A stretch of 64,000 bases of DNA from Bacteroidota bacterium (GTDB lineage: Bacteria; Bacteroidota; Bacteroidia; Chitinophagales; Saprospiraceae): assembly GCA_030147525.1 (NCBI GenBank), contig JASBVF010000027.1, forward strand, positions 1 through 64,000. Direction: 5' to 3'. Of this stretch, positions 8,011 to 15,985 are shown in pieces. Under the pieces are notes generated by a model. It saw only the letters and a program-made list of their open reading frames with translations, made no database searches and was not told where the DNA came from. A program made the translations under genes and the position numbers. Numbering within the stretch: position 1 is the first letter of the stretch; each line of letters opens with the position of its first letter.

Positions 8011-9708
8011 ATGAAATTCATTTTAAAACATATCCTTCTCTGCGGCTTCGCCGCAATCACCGTTTCGGCATTTGCCCAAACGCCCGTGCCCATCCCTCCC
8101 ACGCTGTCAGGCAGCACGATTGACCTGACTGTGCAAAATGGCGCCACCGAAATCTACCCCGGCTTCACCACCAACACCATTGGCTACAACGGCAGCTTCC
8201 TCGGTCCGACCATCCTGCTCGATGCGGGGCAGCAGGTCACGCTCAACGTCCACAACCAACTCGGCGACACCACGACGGTGCATTGGCACGGGTTGAACGT
8301 GTCGCCTGCCAACGATGGCAGCCCGCACGTCATGATTATGACGGACGAGACCTGGTCGCCGTCGTTTCCGGTGCTGGACAAAGCCGCCACCTACTGGTAC
8401 CACCCGCACCTGCACGGCAGGACGATGGAACAGGTGCTGCTCGGCGCTGCGGGCTTCATCATCGTGCGGGATGCGGAAGAGGCTGCCCTCGACCTTCCTC
8501 GCAGCTACGGCGTGGACGATGTGCCGTTGGTGTTCCAATTCAAGACCTTTGATGCACAAAAGCAAATTGTGATGGACGATGAAATGGACAATGCCTTTTT
8601 GGTCAACGGTGTGGTGGACGGCGTGCTGAACAGTCCGGCACAGGTGGTGCGCTACCGCCTGCTCAACGGCTCCAGCCACCGCTTTTTCAATTTCGGCTTC
8701 GCCAACAACAAGCAGTTCCACCAAATCGCCTCCGACGCCGGACTGCTCGATGCGCCCGTCGCACTCACCCGCCTCACCCTCGCACCCGGCGAGCGGGCAG
8801 AAATTCTCGTGGACTTGAGCAGCGAGCAGGGCAACACTTTGACGCTGAAATCCTTCGGCACGGAACTGCCGCAAGGCTTTCCCGGTGGCACAATGATGAT
8901 GGGCGGCATGGAAGGTCCGCTCGACAACACGGACTTCACGGTGCTGACCATCAACGTCGGTGCGCCGACCGCCAACCCGGTGACGACCGTTCCCACCGCT
9001 CTGACCATCAACGAGGTGCTGTCGCAAAACGGCGCAACAAGCCGTCAAATCGGCTTCACCGCCCAGCCAATGATGAGCATGACGAATTTTTTCATCAACA
9101 ATAAAAAGTTTGACATGGAGCAAGTGGAGTTCACCACCGAACAGGGTAGGGTAGAGGTCTGGAACATCACGAACCAAACGATGATGGCGCATCCGTTCCA
9201 TATCCACGGCAACCATTTCTACGTGTTGCAAGTGAACGGGACAACGCCACCGCCCGACCAACGGGGCAGGAAGGACGTGGTGACCGTGCCGCCGATGAAC
9301 GGCAGTGTGAAGCTCATCACCAAGTATGAAAATTACGGCGACCCGGTGCTGCCGTACATGTTCCACTGCCATATCCTGAGCCACGAGGACGGGGGCATGA
9401 TGGGGCAATTCATCGTGAACCCGGCGGTGAGTGGAACGGAGGAGTTGGGCAAACAAAACCCGCTGACCATTTCGCCGAATCCCGGAAAAGGGAGCTTCAT
9501 CATCGAGGTGGATTTGCCACAGGCAGGAGAAGCCGTGCTGACGCTGCATTCTTCGGACGGCAGGCTGCTGGAAACGAGGAAGCTGGAAGGGCTGACCCCG
9601 GGCGTTCAGCAAATCCCGGTGGATTTTACAGGGCTGGCTGCTGGCTGGTACTGGCTGACCGTTCGGAGCGGGGAGCGGGTGTTCTCGGGGAAGGTGGTGG
9701 TGGAGTGA
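8011..9708 (+). CDS. Multicopper oxidase with T9SS sorting domain
   Basis: A 565-residue secreted three-cupredoxin-domain oxidase of the CueO/SufI type. Signal peptide LLCGFAAITVSAFAQ at the N-terminus. Copper motifs in order: HWHGLNV, WYHPHLHG, HPFHIHGNHFYVL and FHCHILSHEDGGMMG, which supplies the type 1 Cys, His and Met ligand. Met-rich stretches (GGTMMMGGMEG) fit cuprous-copper oxidation. The last 85 or so residues form a T9SS type A domain (TISPNPGKGSF to the C-terminus), so the enzyme is probably surface-anchored or released. It may oxidise Cu(I) or phenolics. It sits between two defence-like cassettes and carries the shared promoter motif upstream. Confidence 0.88.
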   Translation: MKFILKHILLCGFAAITVSAFAQTPVPIPPTLSGSTIDLTVQNGATEIYPGFTTNTIGYNGSFLGPTILLDAGQQVTLNVHNQLGDTTTVHWHGLNVSPANDGSPHVMIMTDETWSPSFPVLDKAATYWYHPHLHGRTMEQVLLGAAGFIIVRDAEEAALDLPRSYGVDDVPLVFQFKTFDAQKQIVMDDEMDNAFLVNGVVDGVLNSPAQVVRYRLLNGSSHRFFNFGFANNKQFHQIASDAGLLDAPVALTRLTLAPGERAEILVDLSSEQGNTLTLKSFGTELPQGFPGGTMMMGGMEGPLDNTDFTVLTINVGAPTANPVTTVPTALTINEVLSQNGATSRQIGFTAQPMMSMTNFFINNKKFDMEQVEFTTEQGRVEVWNITNQTMMAHPFHIHGNHFYVLQVNGTTPPPDQRGRKDVVTVPPMNGSVKLITKYENYGDPVLPYMFHCHILSHEDGGMMGQFIVNPAVSGTEELGKQNPLTISPNPGKGSFIIEVDLPQAGEAVLTLHSSDGRLLETRKLEGLTPGVQQIPVDFTGLAAGWYWLTVRSGERVFSGKVVVE

Positions 9709-9803
9709 GTTTGCAGAATTCTATTTATCTATCTGAGGACCATTGGTAACAGTATATTAGTCGTTTCTCGAAAGTTTCGATATTTTGAGCCAATGGTTTT
9801 CGG

Positions 9804-9835
9804 ATTGTTATTAAAATTGTAGAAGGTTATCTTTG
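9804..9835 (+). promoter_or_regulatory. Bacteroidota-type promoter for the NERD-helicase operon
   Basis: TTG at 9805-9807, a 20-nt spacer, then TATCTTTG at 9828-9835, matching TTTG-n(19-21)-TAnnTTTG. It lies 20 nt before the ATG at 9856. The 3' half (CTTTGGGCAAAA) is partly conserved in front of the relic at 5568. Confidence 0.6.
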
Positions 9836-9855
9836 GGCAAAATTAAACGTTCAAC

Positions 9856-11538
9856 ATGGCTCGAATGATACCTACCCAACCAATAGACACTCGTAGTCGG
9901 GGCGAACTTGACCTTTTTTCCATTTTCCAACGTCAGTTACCAAACGACTATCATGTGTTGCATTCTTTGCGCTGGTTGGGTGGGAAGTCAAAAGTGGAGG
10001 GGGAGATTGATTTTGTAATTTTTCATCCAAAAAAGGGATTGCTTCTGCTCGAAGTTAAAAGCGGGAAAATTGAATATCGAAATCGCTTATTGCTTCAAAC
10101 CAATTCCAAGACTGGTGAAGTCGTAGAAATAGACCCAATCGGACAACTGCGAGCCAGCAAGCACAAATTGATTGACTTGCTGAAAAAAGTTCTGCATCGA
10201 GGTGCATTTTGTCCAATCGGATATGCAGTGTGGTTTCCTACTTTTTCGCTGAATGGGGAGCTTCCTCCAGATATGTCGCCTGATTTCACCGGAGACTTTT
10301 CCGACTTGACTAATTCGCTATCATTTTTAGAAAAAGCATATGGGTACTGGCTGAACGTAGTAGGCCAACCTGTTCTTTCCGACCAAAATTTCAACTCAGT
10401 GCTTCATGCACTGTGTGGGGAATTTTCCATTGCGCCGAGCCTGAAAGCGCAGTTTGATTTCCGGGAGCAACAGTTTGTTCGATTGACCAACGAGCAAGCC
10501 CGTATTCTTGAATTTTTGGAAGAACAGCCTCATGCTGTAATCTCCGGTGCCGCAGGTACGGGAAAGACACTGCTTGCTATGGAGAAGTGCCGCCGCCTTG
10601 CCGAGAACCGGGAGCCCACGCTTTATCTTTGCTTTAATCGGCAATTGCGTCAATTTCTTTCTTTGAAATTTCCTTCCAATTCCTGGCTGCAAGTTCATAC
10701 GTTCCATTCGTTGGCAGCGTCACTTCTTCCGCCCTGTCCAAATTTGGAAATGCTCGAATACCAATTCTCCGACCTTTTACTTGACGACCGGTTTGAGTTT
10801 CCTTTTCAACACGTTATTGTAGATGAAGGTCAAGATTTCCGGGAAGAATGGTTGGATTTAATGTATCTGAAAGAGCCGCAAACCTTTTACATTTTCTACG
10901 ACAAGCATCAAAGTCTTTTTCAATCTGACCTTTCCCGCATCATTGCCGAGGCTGATTGCAGATTAACACTGACCCGCAACTGTCGCAATACGCGGCAAAT
11001 CGGCAAAACAGCCACCAAAATGCTACAAATGCCTGCCGACCGTCTGCTCGCTGAAGCGGTGGAGGGTGAAAAACCCATATTGCTCGAAGTTGGCAGTGTG
11101 CGGGAAGGTTTTGAAAAAGTAAAACATCTCATAAAGCACCATGTCCGGGAAATTGGCGGCGACCTGCATGAAATAGCAATTCTTACCCTTTCGTCTTTGG
11201 AAAAATCGGCTTTCTCAGAATTGCCCAGGCAGCTTGGGTTCCCAGTGAGCGAGGAATTTGAACCGAACAAGATTACATTTACCACTACCCGTAAATTCAA
11301 AGGGCTGGAAGCCGCATTGGTGGTGCTACTCGACTTTGATTTGCCTGCGTTATGTGACCCTTTGCAGCGCAATTTGACTTATGTGGCGTGTTCGAGGGCA
11401 AAACACGCACTGTTCTGGGTGGTGGTCAGGCCTGAAGAAACAGATTATGCCAAAGCTCTTGCGAATGAGTTTGCAGGACGACGCAGGACAGCAAACAGAC
11501 AAGCATTTAAAAGTCATTTTTCCATTCAAATTCAATGA
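9856..11538 (+). CDS. NERD nuclease-related domain fused to a UvrD-type helicase
   Basis: A 560-residue protein. The N-terminal NERD domain has G-x-E50-x-D52 followed by E66-V-K68 (LLLLEVKSGKI), a nuclease-like acidic/lysine set. The helicase part has Walker A GAAGTGKT (231-238), a Walker-B-like VIVDEGQDF, NCRNTRQI and, near the end, TTTRKFKGLEA and YVACSRAKHALFW, as in superfamily 1 UvrD/Rep proteins. It could cleave and unwind nucleic acid. The next gene starts 3 nt after the stop and a RecQ-like gene follows, so the three probably work together. Composition is visibly AT-richer than the oxidase gene upstream. Defence function is inferred from context. Confidence 0.82.
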   Translation: MARMIPTQPIDTRSRGELDLFSIFQRQLPNDYHVLHSLRWLGGKSKVEGEIDFVIFHPKKGLLLLEVKSGKIEYRNRLLLQTNSKTGEVVEIDPIGQLRASKHKLIDLLKKVLHRGAFCPIGYAVWFPTFSLNGELPPDMSPDFTGDFSDLTNSLSFLEKAYGYWLNVVGQPVLSDQNFNSVLHALCGEFSIAPSLKAQFDFREQQFVRLTNEQARILEFLEEQPHAVISGAAGTGKTLLAMEKCRRLAENREPTLYLCFNRQLRQFLSLKFPSNSWLQVHTFHSLAASLLPPCPNLEMLEYQFSDLLLDDRFEFPFQHVIVDEGQDFREEWLDLMYLKEPQTFYIFYDKHQSLFQSDLSRIIAEADCRLTLTRNCRNTRQIGKTATKMLQMPADRLLAEAVEGEKPILLEVGSVREGFEKVKHLIKHHVREIGGDLHEIAILTLSSLEKSAFSELPRQLGFPVSEEFEPNKITFTTTRKFKGLEAALVVLLDFDLPALCDPLQRNLTYVACSRAKHALFWVVVRPEETDYAKALANEFAGRRRTANRQAFKSHFSIQIQ

Positions 11539-11541
11539 ATT

Positions 11542-12558
11542 ATGAAGCGTTCTCTGGTTCACCCTGAAGCAAAAAACGATTGGGCAAGTATCCGCCAACC
11601 GGAACACATCACGGCGGTTTTAGACGTGATGCTCATTAAACTGGATGATTATTTTGCCCGCTTTTGTGCTGCACCGCCCTCGACCGAAGCAGACTTGGTT
11701 GCTGTTTTGGGCAATCTCGGTGAGGTGCAGGCATCTTCGAAAAACAAGCAGTCTGATACCCGTTCTTGGCTATTGGAACGTTGGGCAAGCGGATTGAAAA
11801 AACATTATGACAAAGAAGAAAGAAAGTACAAGGCCATGTTCAGCGAACGGCGAATGGAGAAATTCCGGGACGGAAACCCTAAAAACTTTAAAGACAGGTT
11901 GAAAAAAGAGTGTCCCGTAATAATTAATGCAATGCGACCTACTGATGATGAAAATATGCAAAAATGGCAAGGAAGCTTTGCTCGCGCAAAACCGCAAGAA
12001 ATGTTCGACACTTTTGAGGAAGTGCTTGATTTTGCCCGTCCGCATGTTGAGGCATTCGAAAACGACCTGCCAGAAACTTCGCTGCTGCCTGATACCTTCG
12101 CTGAATTGGCTGCCTTTTCTGATGAGCCAAACCTGTCCCTTCCAGGCGTCATTGGTGCAGGCATCAAATCAACCGTGGTTTATTACCTTTTCCCAAGTCA
12201 TTTTCACCGTGCCGTCAGGCATTCGCTGTTCGGTTTTTATTTTCTAAGTGATATGCAAGCCTTTGGCTTACCAAGCGGCACAAATGAATTCATCATGATA
12301 AATGATACGGACAAACGTCGTGAACAACGTGGGAGTGAGTACAATTACAAAATAGACCAAAACTACTGGTATCCATACGACTTGTTTATGTTTTATTCCT
12401 ATTGGTTGTTCCATAAACTGGAATGTCGAAGTGAAAACTATGGGGTGCCCCTCGACCCAGACTTTCGTTTTGCCTACGTTTTTACTTTTCTCCATTTTGT
12501 ATGTGAATGCAATGACGGCTCGATGCAAGTTATGGCTGGTGGTTATGGGCACGAATAA
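11542..12558 (+). CDS. Unknown 338-residue protein between two helicases
   Basis: I do not recognise the family. It begins 3 nt after the NERD-helicase stop and ends 26 nt before the RecQ-like start, so it is almost certainly co-translated with both. The N-terminal half is charged and helical (GLKKHYDKEERKYKAMFSER). The C-terminal half is aromatic-rich: VIGAGIKSTVVYYLFPSHFH, HSLFGFYFLSD, NYWYPYDLFMFYSYWLFHKL. 'GIKSTVVYYLFP' recalls the helix-hairpin-helix-like 'GLGPAVASILYFLHP' of the protein at 95-1357, which hints at DNA binding. No signal peptide is seen, and no clear catalytic motif. It could be an adaptor, sensor or effector of the cassette. Confidence 0.75.
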   Translation: MKRSLVHPEAKNDWASIRQPEHITAVLDVMLIKLDDYFARFCAAPPSTEADLVAVLGNLGEVQASSKNKQSDTRSWLLERWASGLKKHYDKEERKYKAMFSERRMEKFRDGNPKNFKDRLKKECPVIINAMRPTDDENMQKWQGSFARAKPQEMFDTFEEVLDFARPHVEAFENDLPETSLLPDTFAELAAFSDEPNLSLPGVIGAGIKSTVVYYLFPSHFHRAVRHSLFGFYFLSDMQAFGLPSGTNEFIMINDTDKRREQRGSEYNYKIDQNYWYPYDLFMFYSYWLFHKLECRSENYGVPLDPDFRFAYVFTFLHFVCECNDGSMQVMAGGYGHE

Positions 12559-12584
12559 TAATTCAATTCTTGCTTTCATAGCTT

Positions 12585-14216
12585 ATGAACATTCGGGAAA
12601 TTCTACAAACGCATTTTGGTCATCACGATTTCCGTGATTTGCAAGAGCCTGCCATCCAACGATTGCTTTTGGGTGAAAACACGCTTTGCCTTATGCCGAC
12701 TGGCGTTGGTAAATCCATCATTTTTCAGGTTGCAGGTATTGCTTTGGAAAAAACGACACTGGTTATTTCACCGCTTCTTGCATTGATGAACCAACAAACG
12801 ATGCGGCTTGCAAACCAAAAATTGTCGGTACTCGCTTTCAACTCTGCCCTTGGCGATAGCCAGAAACAAAGTGCCGCACTAAAGGATTTTTTTAAAAACC
12901 AACCTAATCCCCGTTTCCTTTATGTGTCCCCGGAAAAACTAATGTCAGACGGTTTTCTGGATTTCGTTCTTCGTAAAAATCGTGATGAAATCGGGCTGGT
13001 AGTCGTAGATGAGGCGCATTGTGTTTCGCAATGGGGGCATGATTTTCGTCCAGCGTACAAATTTATTCCCCAGTGTTTGGATACTATTTTTGGTGCGGAG
13101 CCACGCCCTCCCATCCTCTGCCTTACCGCCACCCTTGCTCCACGAGACTTGGAGGAAGTCTGCCGGGATTTTGGTATTCCGAAGCAAGGCGTTTTGCGAA
13201 GCGAGGAAATTCTTCGCAGCAATATCGAATTAATCATCGAACCTGTGTTTGAAAATCACAAAGCCAAAGTAGCCCGTTTGCGTGAAATTCTGGAAAAACA
13301 TTGGGGTGAGAAGATTATCGTTTACACCCACATTAAGCGGTACAGTTACGGTACTCGTAAAATGGCAGAGCTATTCGCCACTGATTTTTCCTGTCAACCT
13401 TTCGATGCCGATTTGCCGGAAGATGAAAAACGAAATACACTTTCTGCATTTGAGCGCGGCGACTTGAAAATAGTCTTTGCCACCAGCGCCTTCGGTATGG
13501 GTATTGACATTCAAGATATTAGGGTCGTTGTACATTATTTGATGCCGGAGAGCATTGAGCAATATATCCAAGAAACTGGCAGAGCGGGACGTGATGACAT
13601 GCCTTCTTTTGCCTATTTACTTCATACACCTGCCAATGTCAAAGTCAGGGAAGATTTGATTAGGCAGGATTTCAGTGTGGAAGCGCTATCCGAACTTTTT
13701 TATGGACAATTATTTATGAAAAACTATCGGCAGGATAACCCTTCGAGGTATTTGATTTATGATTGGTCGGATGCGAAGGAAGAGGAAATGCTACCAAAGC
13801 TTTTTTTCCAAATGCAGCAATTTGGTCTCGCCACGCCACCTGTTCGGTGTTTTCAATTCGTGGATTGCTTTGAAGCGCGGATGGAAAACGCCGTTTTTAA
13901 GCAATATGCCAACCTCCCTGACATTTTTGCCCTCGATGATGTTGCCCGGCATGTCGGAGAGCCGCTCGCTGCCGTTGCCGAAAAAATTTACGAGGAATTT
14001 TACCACGACCGGTTGAAACTGAAAAGACAAATGAAAAACGTCCTATTTTTTCGGTTGACAAGAATCTTTGAAGCAAACGATTTTGAATTGCTCGCGGCTG
14101 CCATGAATGAGCGGGCAACCGTTCGATTAAACAACTTTCGACAGTTCTGTGATTTCATCGAATTGGATGCACCTGAACGTGAAGGACAGTTACGCCACTT
14201 TTGGTCTTCTACTTAA
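12585..14216 (+). CDS. RecQ-like superfamily 2 DNA helicase
   Basis: A 543-residue helicase. Motif 0 and I: FRDLQEPAIQRLL and PTGVGKS (38-44). Motif II: VVVDEAHCVSQWGHDFRP, the DEAH plus aromatic-rich loop typical of RecQ. Motif III is CLTATL. Motifs V and VI: FATSAFGMGIDIQDIRVVVH and QETGRAGRD. The C-terminal part (about 360-543) lacks the four-Cys zinc site of the RecQ-Ct region and has no HRDC domain that I can see, so it differs from housekeeping RecQ. As third gene of the NERD-helicase operon, a specialised role such as phage or plasmid DNA processing is more likely than general repair. Confidence 0.85.
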   Translation: MNIREILQTHFGHHDFRDLQEPAIQRLLLGENTLCLMPTGVGKSIIFQVAGIALEKTTLVISPLLALMNQQTMRLANQKLSVLAFNSALGDSQKQSAALKDFFKNQPNPRFLYVSPEKLMSDGFLDFVLRKNRDEIGLVVVDEAHCVSQWGHDFRPAYKFIPQCLDTIFGAEPRPPILCLTATLAPRDLEEVCRDFGIPKQGVLRSEEILRSNIELIIEPVFENHKAKVARLREILEKHWGEKIIVYTHIKRYSYGTRKMAELFATDFSCQPFDADLPEDEKRNTLSAFERGDLKIVFATSAFGMGIDIQDIRVVVHYLMPESIEQYIQETGRAGRDDMPSFAYLLHTPANVKVREDLIRQDFSVEALSELFYGQLFMKNYRQDNPSRYLIYDWSDAKEEEMLPKLFFQMQQFGLATPPVRCFQFVDCFEARMENAVFKQYANLPDIFALDDVARHVGEPLAAVAEKIYEEFYHDRLKLKRQMKNVLFFRLTRIFEANDFELLAAAMNERATVRLNNFRQFCDFIELDAPEREGQLRHFWSST

Positions 14217-14239
14217 CTACTCTGTTTTGCCTGTTAACC

Positions 14240-14269
14240 CGCAACTCTTTTATCTTCTCTACTGAATAG
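14240..14269 (+). promoter_or_regulatory. Shared promoter-like motif, copy 2 (upstream of MerT-like gene)
   Basis: CGCAACT (14240-14246), 15 nt, then CTGAATAG (14262-14269), 52 nt before the ATG at 14322. It matches copies at 7873 and 14825 in both boxes and in spacer length. The spacer sequence itself differs from the other two, so the boxes are what is conserved. Confidence 0.5.
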
Positions 14270-14321
14270 TCTGGTAAAGTCCAATAGAGTATGGGGACCA
14301 TTGTGTGAAACTCAGTTTATT

Positions 14322-14753
14322 ATGAAAAAACAACAATCCATGATTAGTGCTGCCCTCGGCATCGTGCTGGCAACGAGCTGTTGCTGGTTGCCTTGGCTGG
14401 CGCTGGCCTTGGGAGGCGCTGCGGGTCTTTCCGTTGTTTCCGAGGGCGTGGAAAAATACGGTGGCTGGCTCATTGTGTTGGGCATTGGGCTGGTTGGTTG
14501 GTCAGGTTGGAAGTTTTTTCAGAAAAGGAAGAAACCCCAATTGGGCAACATCGTCTTACAAAGCTTGCTCACCTGTCCGAACTGCGGTTTTCAAAGGACG
14601 GAAACCATGCCCAGCGACGCCTGCCAGTTTTTTTACGAGTGCGAAAATTGCCGGCAACTGCTGCGCCCGAAGCCCGGCGATTGTTGTGTGTTTTGCAGTT
14701 ATGGTTCGGTTAAATGCCCGCCCATCCAGCTCGGAAAAGATTGCTGCGTATGA
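14322..14753 (+). CDS. MerT-like membrane protein fused to a Cys-rich GDCCVFCSYG domain
   Basis: A 144-residue protein. The first membrane segment has the vicinal Cys pair of mercuric transport proteins (LATSCCWLPWLALALGGAAG). A second segment follows (GGWLIVLGIGLVGWSGW). The soluble part has CPNCGF, CENCRQ and then GDCCVFCSYGSVKCPPIQ, ending KDCCV: four clustered Cys motifs likely to bind Hg, Zn or Cu. The start at 14322 is chosen over an upstream TTG because MKKQQS opens a normal membrane leader. It lies at the border between the defence and metal islands and carries the shared promoter motif. Likely role: metal ion uptake or handover; the specific metal is unknown. Confidence 0.65.
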   Translation: MKKQQSMISAALGIVLATSCCWLPWLALALGGAAGLSVVSEGVEKYGGWLIVLGIGLVGWSGWKFFQKRKKPQLGNIVLQSLLTCPNCGFQRTETMPSDACQFFYECENCRQLLRPKPGDCCVFCSYGSVKCPPIQLGKDCCV

Positions 14754-14823
14754 CCAACGCCCGTTTTTATTCTGATAGCTATATTACCATTTCCGAAAGC
14801 TCCTGAATTTTTTTCCCTTCGCC

Positions 14824-14854
14824 AGGCAACCATTTCCCCTTCGCCATTGAATAG
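14824..14854 (+). promoter_or_regulatory. Shared promoter-like motif, copy 3 (upstream of lipoprotein)
   Basis: GGCAACC (14825-14831), 15 nt, then TTGAATAG (14847-14854). The stretch AGGCAACCATTTCCC is identical to copy 1 at 7872-7886. It ends 58 nt before the ATG at 14913. Nothing else is evident in this 159-nt intergenic stretch. Confidence 0.5.
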
Positions 14855-14912
14855 TATAGTAGCGCCTTGAAAGTCTGGTGCGCATCTCAATCCAATTCAA
14901 TTGCATTGCATC

Positions 14913-15326
14913 ATGAAAAACGTTTTTTATTTACTGTTCCTGACCTTTTCGCTGATGGCGGCAAGTTGTCAAAAAGAAGAACAACTGGGGCCTGCCGATG
15001 CCATTTACCTGAAGTTCATCAACAAAACCGGGGAAGGCATCGAGGGGTTGCTGGTCAGCCGGGCGGACATCGGCGATTTATCAAAAGGAAAATCAACGGA
15101 TTACCTGCGTTACGAGACCTTTGGGCAGCAGTTCAAGTACATGCTGACCGAAGCAGTCGGCACGATGGGTGGCAAAAGGCATTTCCAGTCGTCCGCTTGC
15201 AGCGGTGTTTGCGGAACGCCCTCGGCGCCTTATGGTGTCTGGTTGGAAAATGGCTATTACAAGGTGGTTATTACCAAGTCGGGCGAGTTGGGTGGCAATT
15301 ATCTTGATTTTCGGTTGGCTGAGTAA
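14913..15326 (+). CDS. Small lipoprotein of unknown function
   Basis: A 137-residue protein with a lipoprotein signal (FSLMAASCQKEE; Cys about residue 19). The mature part starts with a short acidic linker, then a probable beta-rich domain (DAIYLKFINKTGEGIEGLLV). It contains one CSGVCG motif that might form a disulfide or bind a metal. I do not recognise the family. Start at the ATG at 14913 rather than an upstream TTG, because it directly opens the signal peptide. It may belong to the metal island, given the shared promoter motif also found before the MerT-like gene and the multicopper oxidase. Confidence 0.6.
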   Translation: MKNVFYLLFLTFSLMAASCQKEEQLGPADAIYLKFINKTGEGIEGLLVSRADIGDLSKGKSTDYLRYETFGQQFKYMLTEAVGTMGGKRHFQSSACSGVCGTPSAPYGVWLENGYYKVVITKSGELGGNYLDFRLAE

Positions 15327-15420
15327 ATTCGCTACTGTTTTCAGTGACCGGGGCCTGTTTTGCCCCACATTTTGTAACTATACCCCATAATTTTATAAAG
15401 CATCACGGCATTAAAACCAT

Positions 15421-15428
15421 TAATTTTG
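15421..15428 (+). promoter_or_regulatory. Candidate -7 element before the HYC_CC_PP/cus genes
   Basis: TAATTTTG matches TAnnTTTG and lies 17 nt before the ATG at 15446. No convincing TTTG -33 element is found at the right distance, so an activator may be needed or the match may be chance. Confidence 0.3.
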
Positions 15429-15445
15429 CGGTGATTTTTGAATCA

Positions 15446-15874
15446 ATGGCAGCTAAGTTCCTACATATCATCCTCGCGTTGTCGGTTCTGTTCAGCACGA
15501 CCGGCTTCACCTTGAGCAAACACTTTTGCCAAAAAGAGTTGCAGGAGGTGAGCCTGTTTGCGAAAGCGGAAAACTGCCAACATGCCAAAACGCCTCCCTG
15601 CCAAAGCGCCAGCCATCATTGCGGTTCGCATTCCGATAAAGATGATAACGGTTGCTGCAACAACACTGCTAAATATTATAAGCTCGACCAGGAAAAACAG
15701 GCCCAATCGCTTGAGTTCAAACCGTTGAAAGCCCCGGTATTGCTTGCAGCCGTCCTGGTCATATTTAATATCGAACTGCCGGTTGACAAAACCCAATTTC
15801 TCACCTACCAAACCTACAAGCCACCCATTGTCTGCGACGATTTCCAGTCCATGTTGCAGACGTTCCGTTTATAA
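15446..15874 (+). CDS. HYC_CC_PP family protein
   Basis: A 142-residue exported protein. After a signal peptide (IILALSVLFSTTGFTLSKHF) it has Cys/His clusters (KHFCQ, CQHAKTPPCQ, HHCGSH, NGCCNN), a second hydrophobic segment (VLLAAVLVIF) and the closing YKPPIV. That order of a histidine/Cys pair, a CC pair and a PP pair is what gives the Bacteroidota HYC_CC_PP family its name. The function is not established. Its place directly before the CusA-type pump, and the many Cys and His residues, point to a periplasmic metal-binding accessory. The start at 15446 was chosen because it places the signal peptide at the N-terminus. Confidence 0.7.
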   Translation: MAAKFLHIILALSVLFSTTGFTLSKHFCQKELQEVSLFAKAENCQHAKTPPCQSASHHCGSHSDKDDNGCCNNTAKYYKLDQEKQAQSLEFKPLKAPVLLAAVLVIFNIELPVDKTQFLTYQTYKPPIVCDDFQSMLQTFRL

Positions 15875-15985
15875 ATAGCCATCAGTATGCACTTGCCGCT
15901 CGGTGAAACCCACCGCAGGGGCTAAAGTCGTTTGGTTTGCGCCGGCAACGGCGTGATTTTTTTCAACCAAAATTGATGGTACATC

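Noticed and set aside
8107-9612. Reverse-strand frame of 501 codons
   Set aside because: It lies fully inside the multicopper oxidase gene and is made of its codon complement; no family features.
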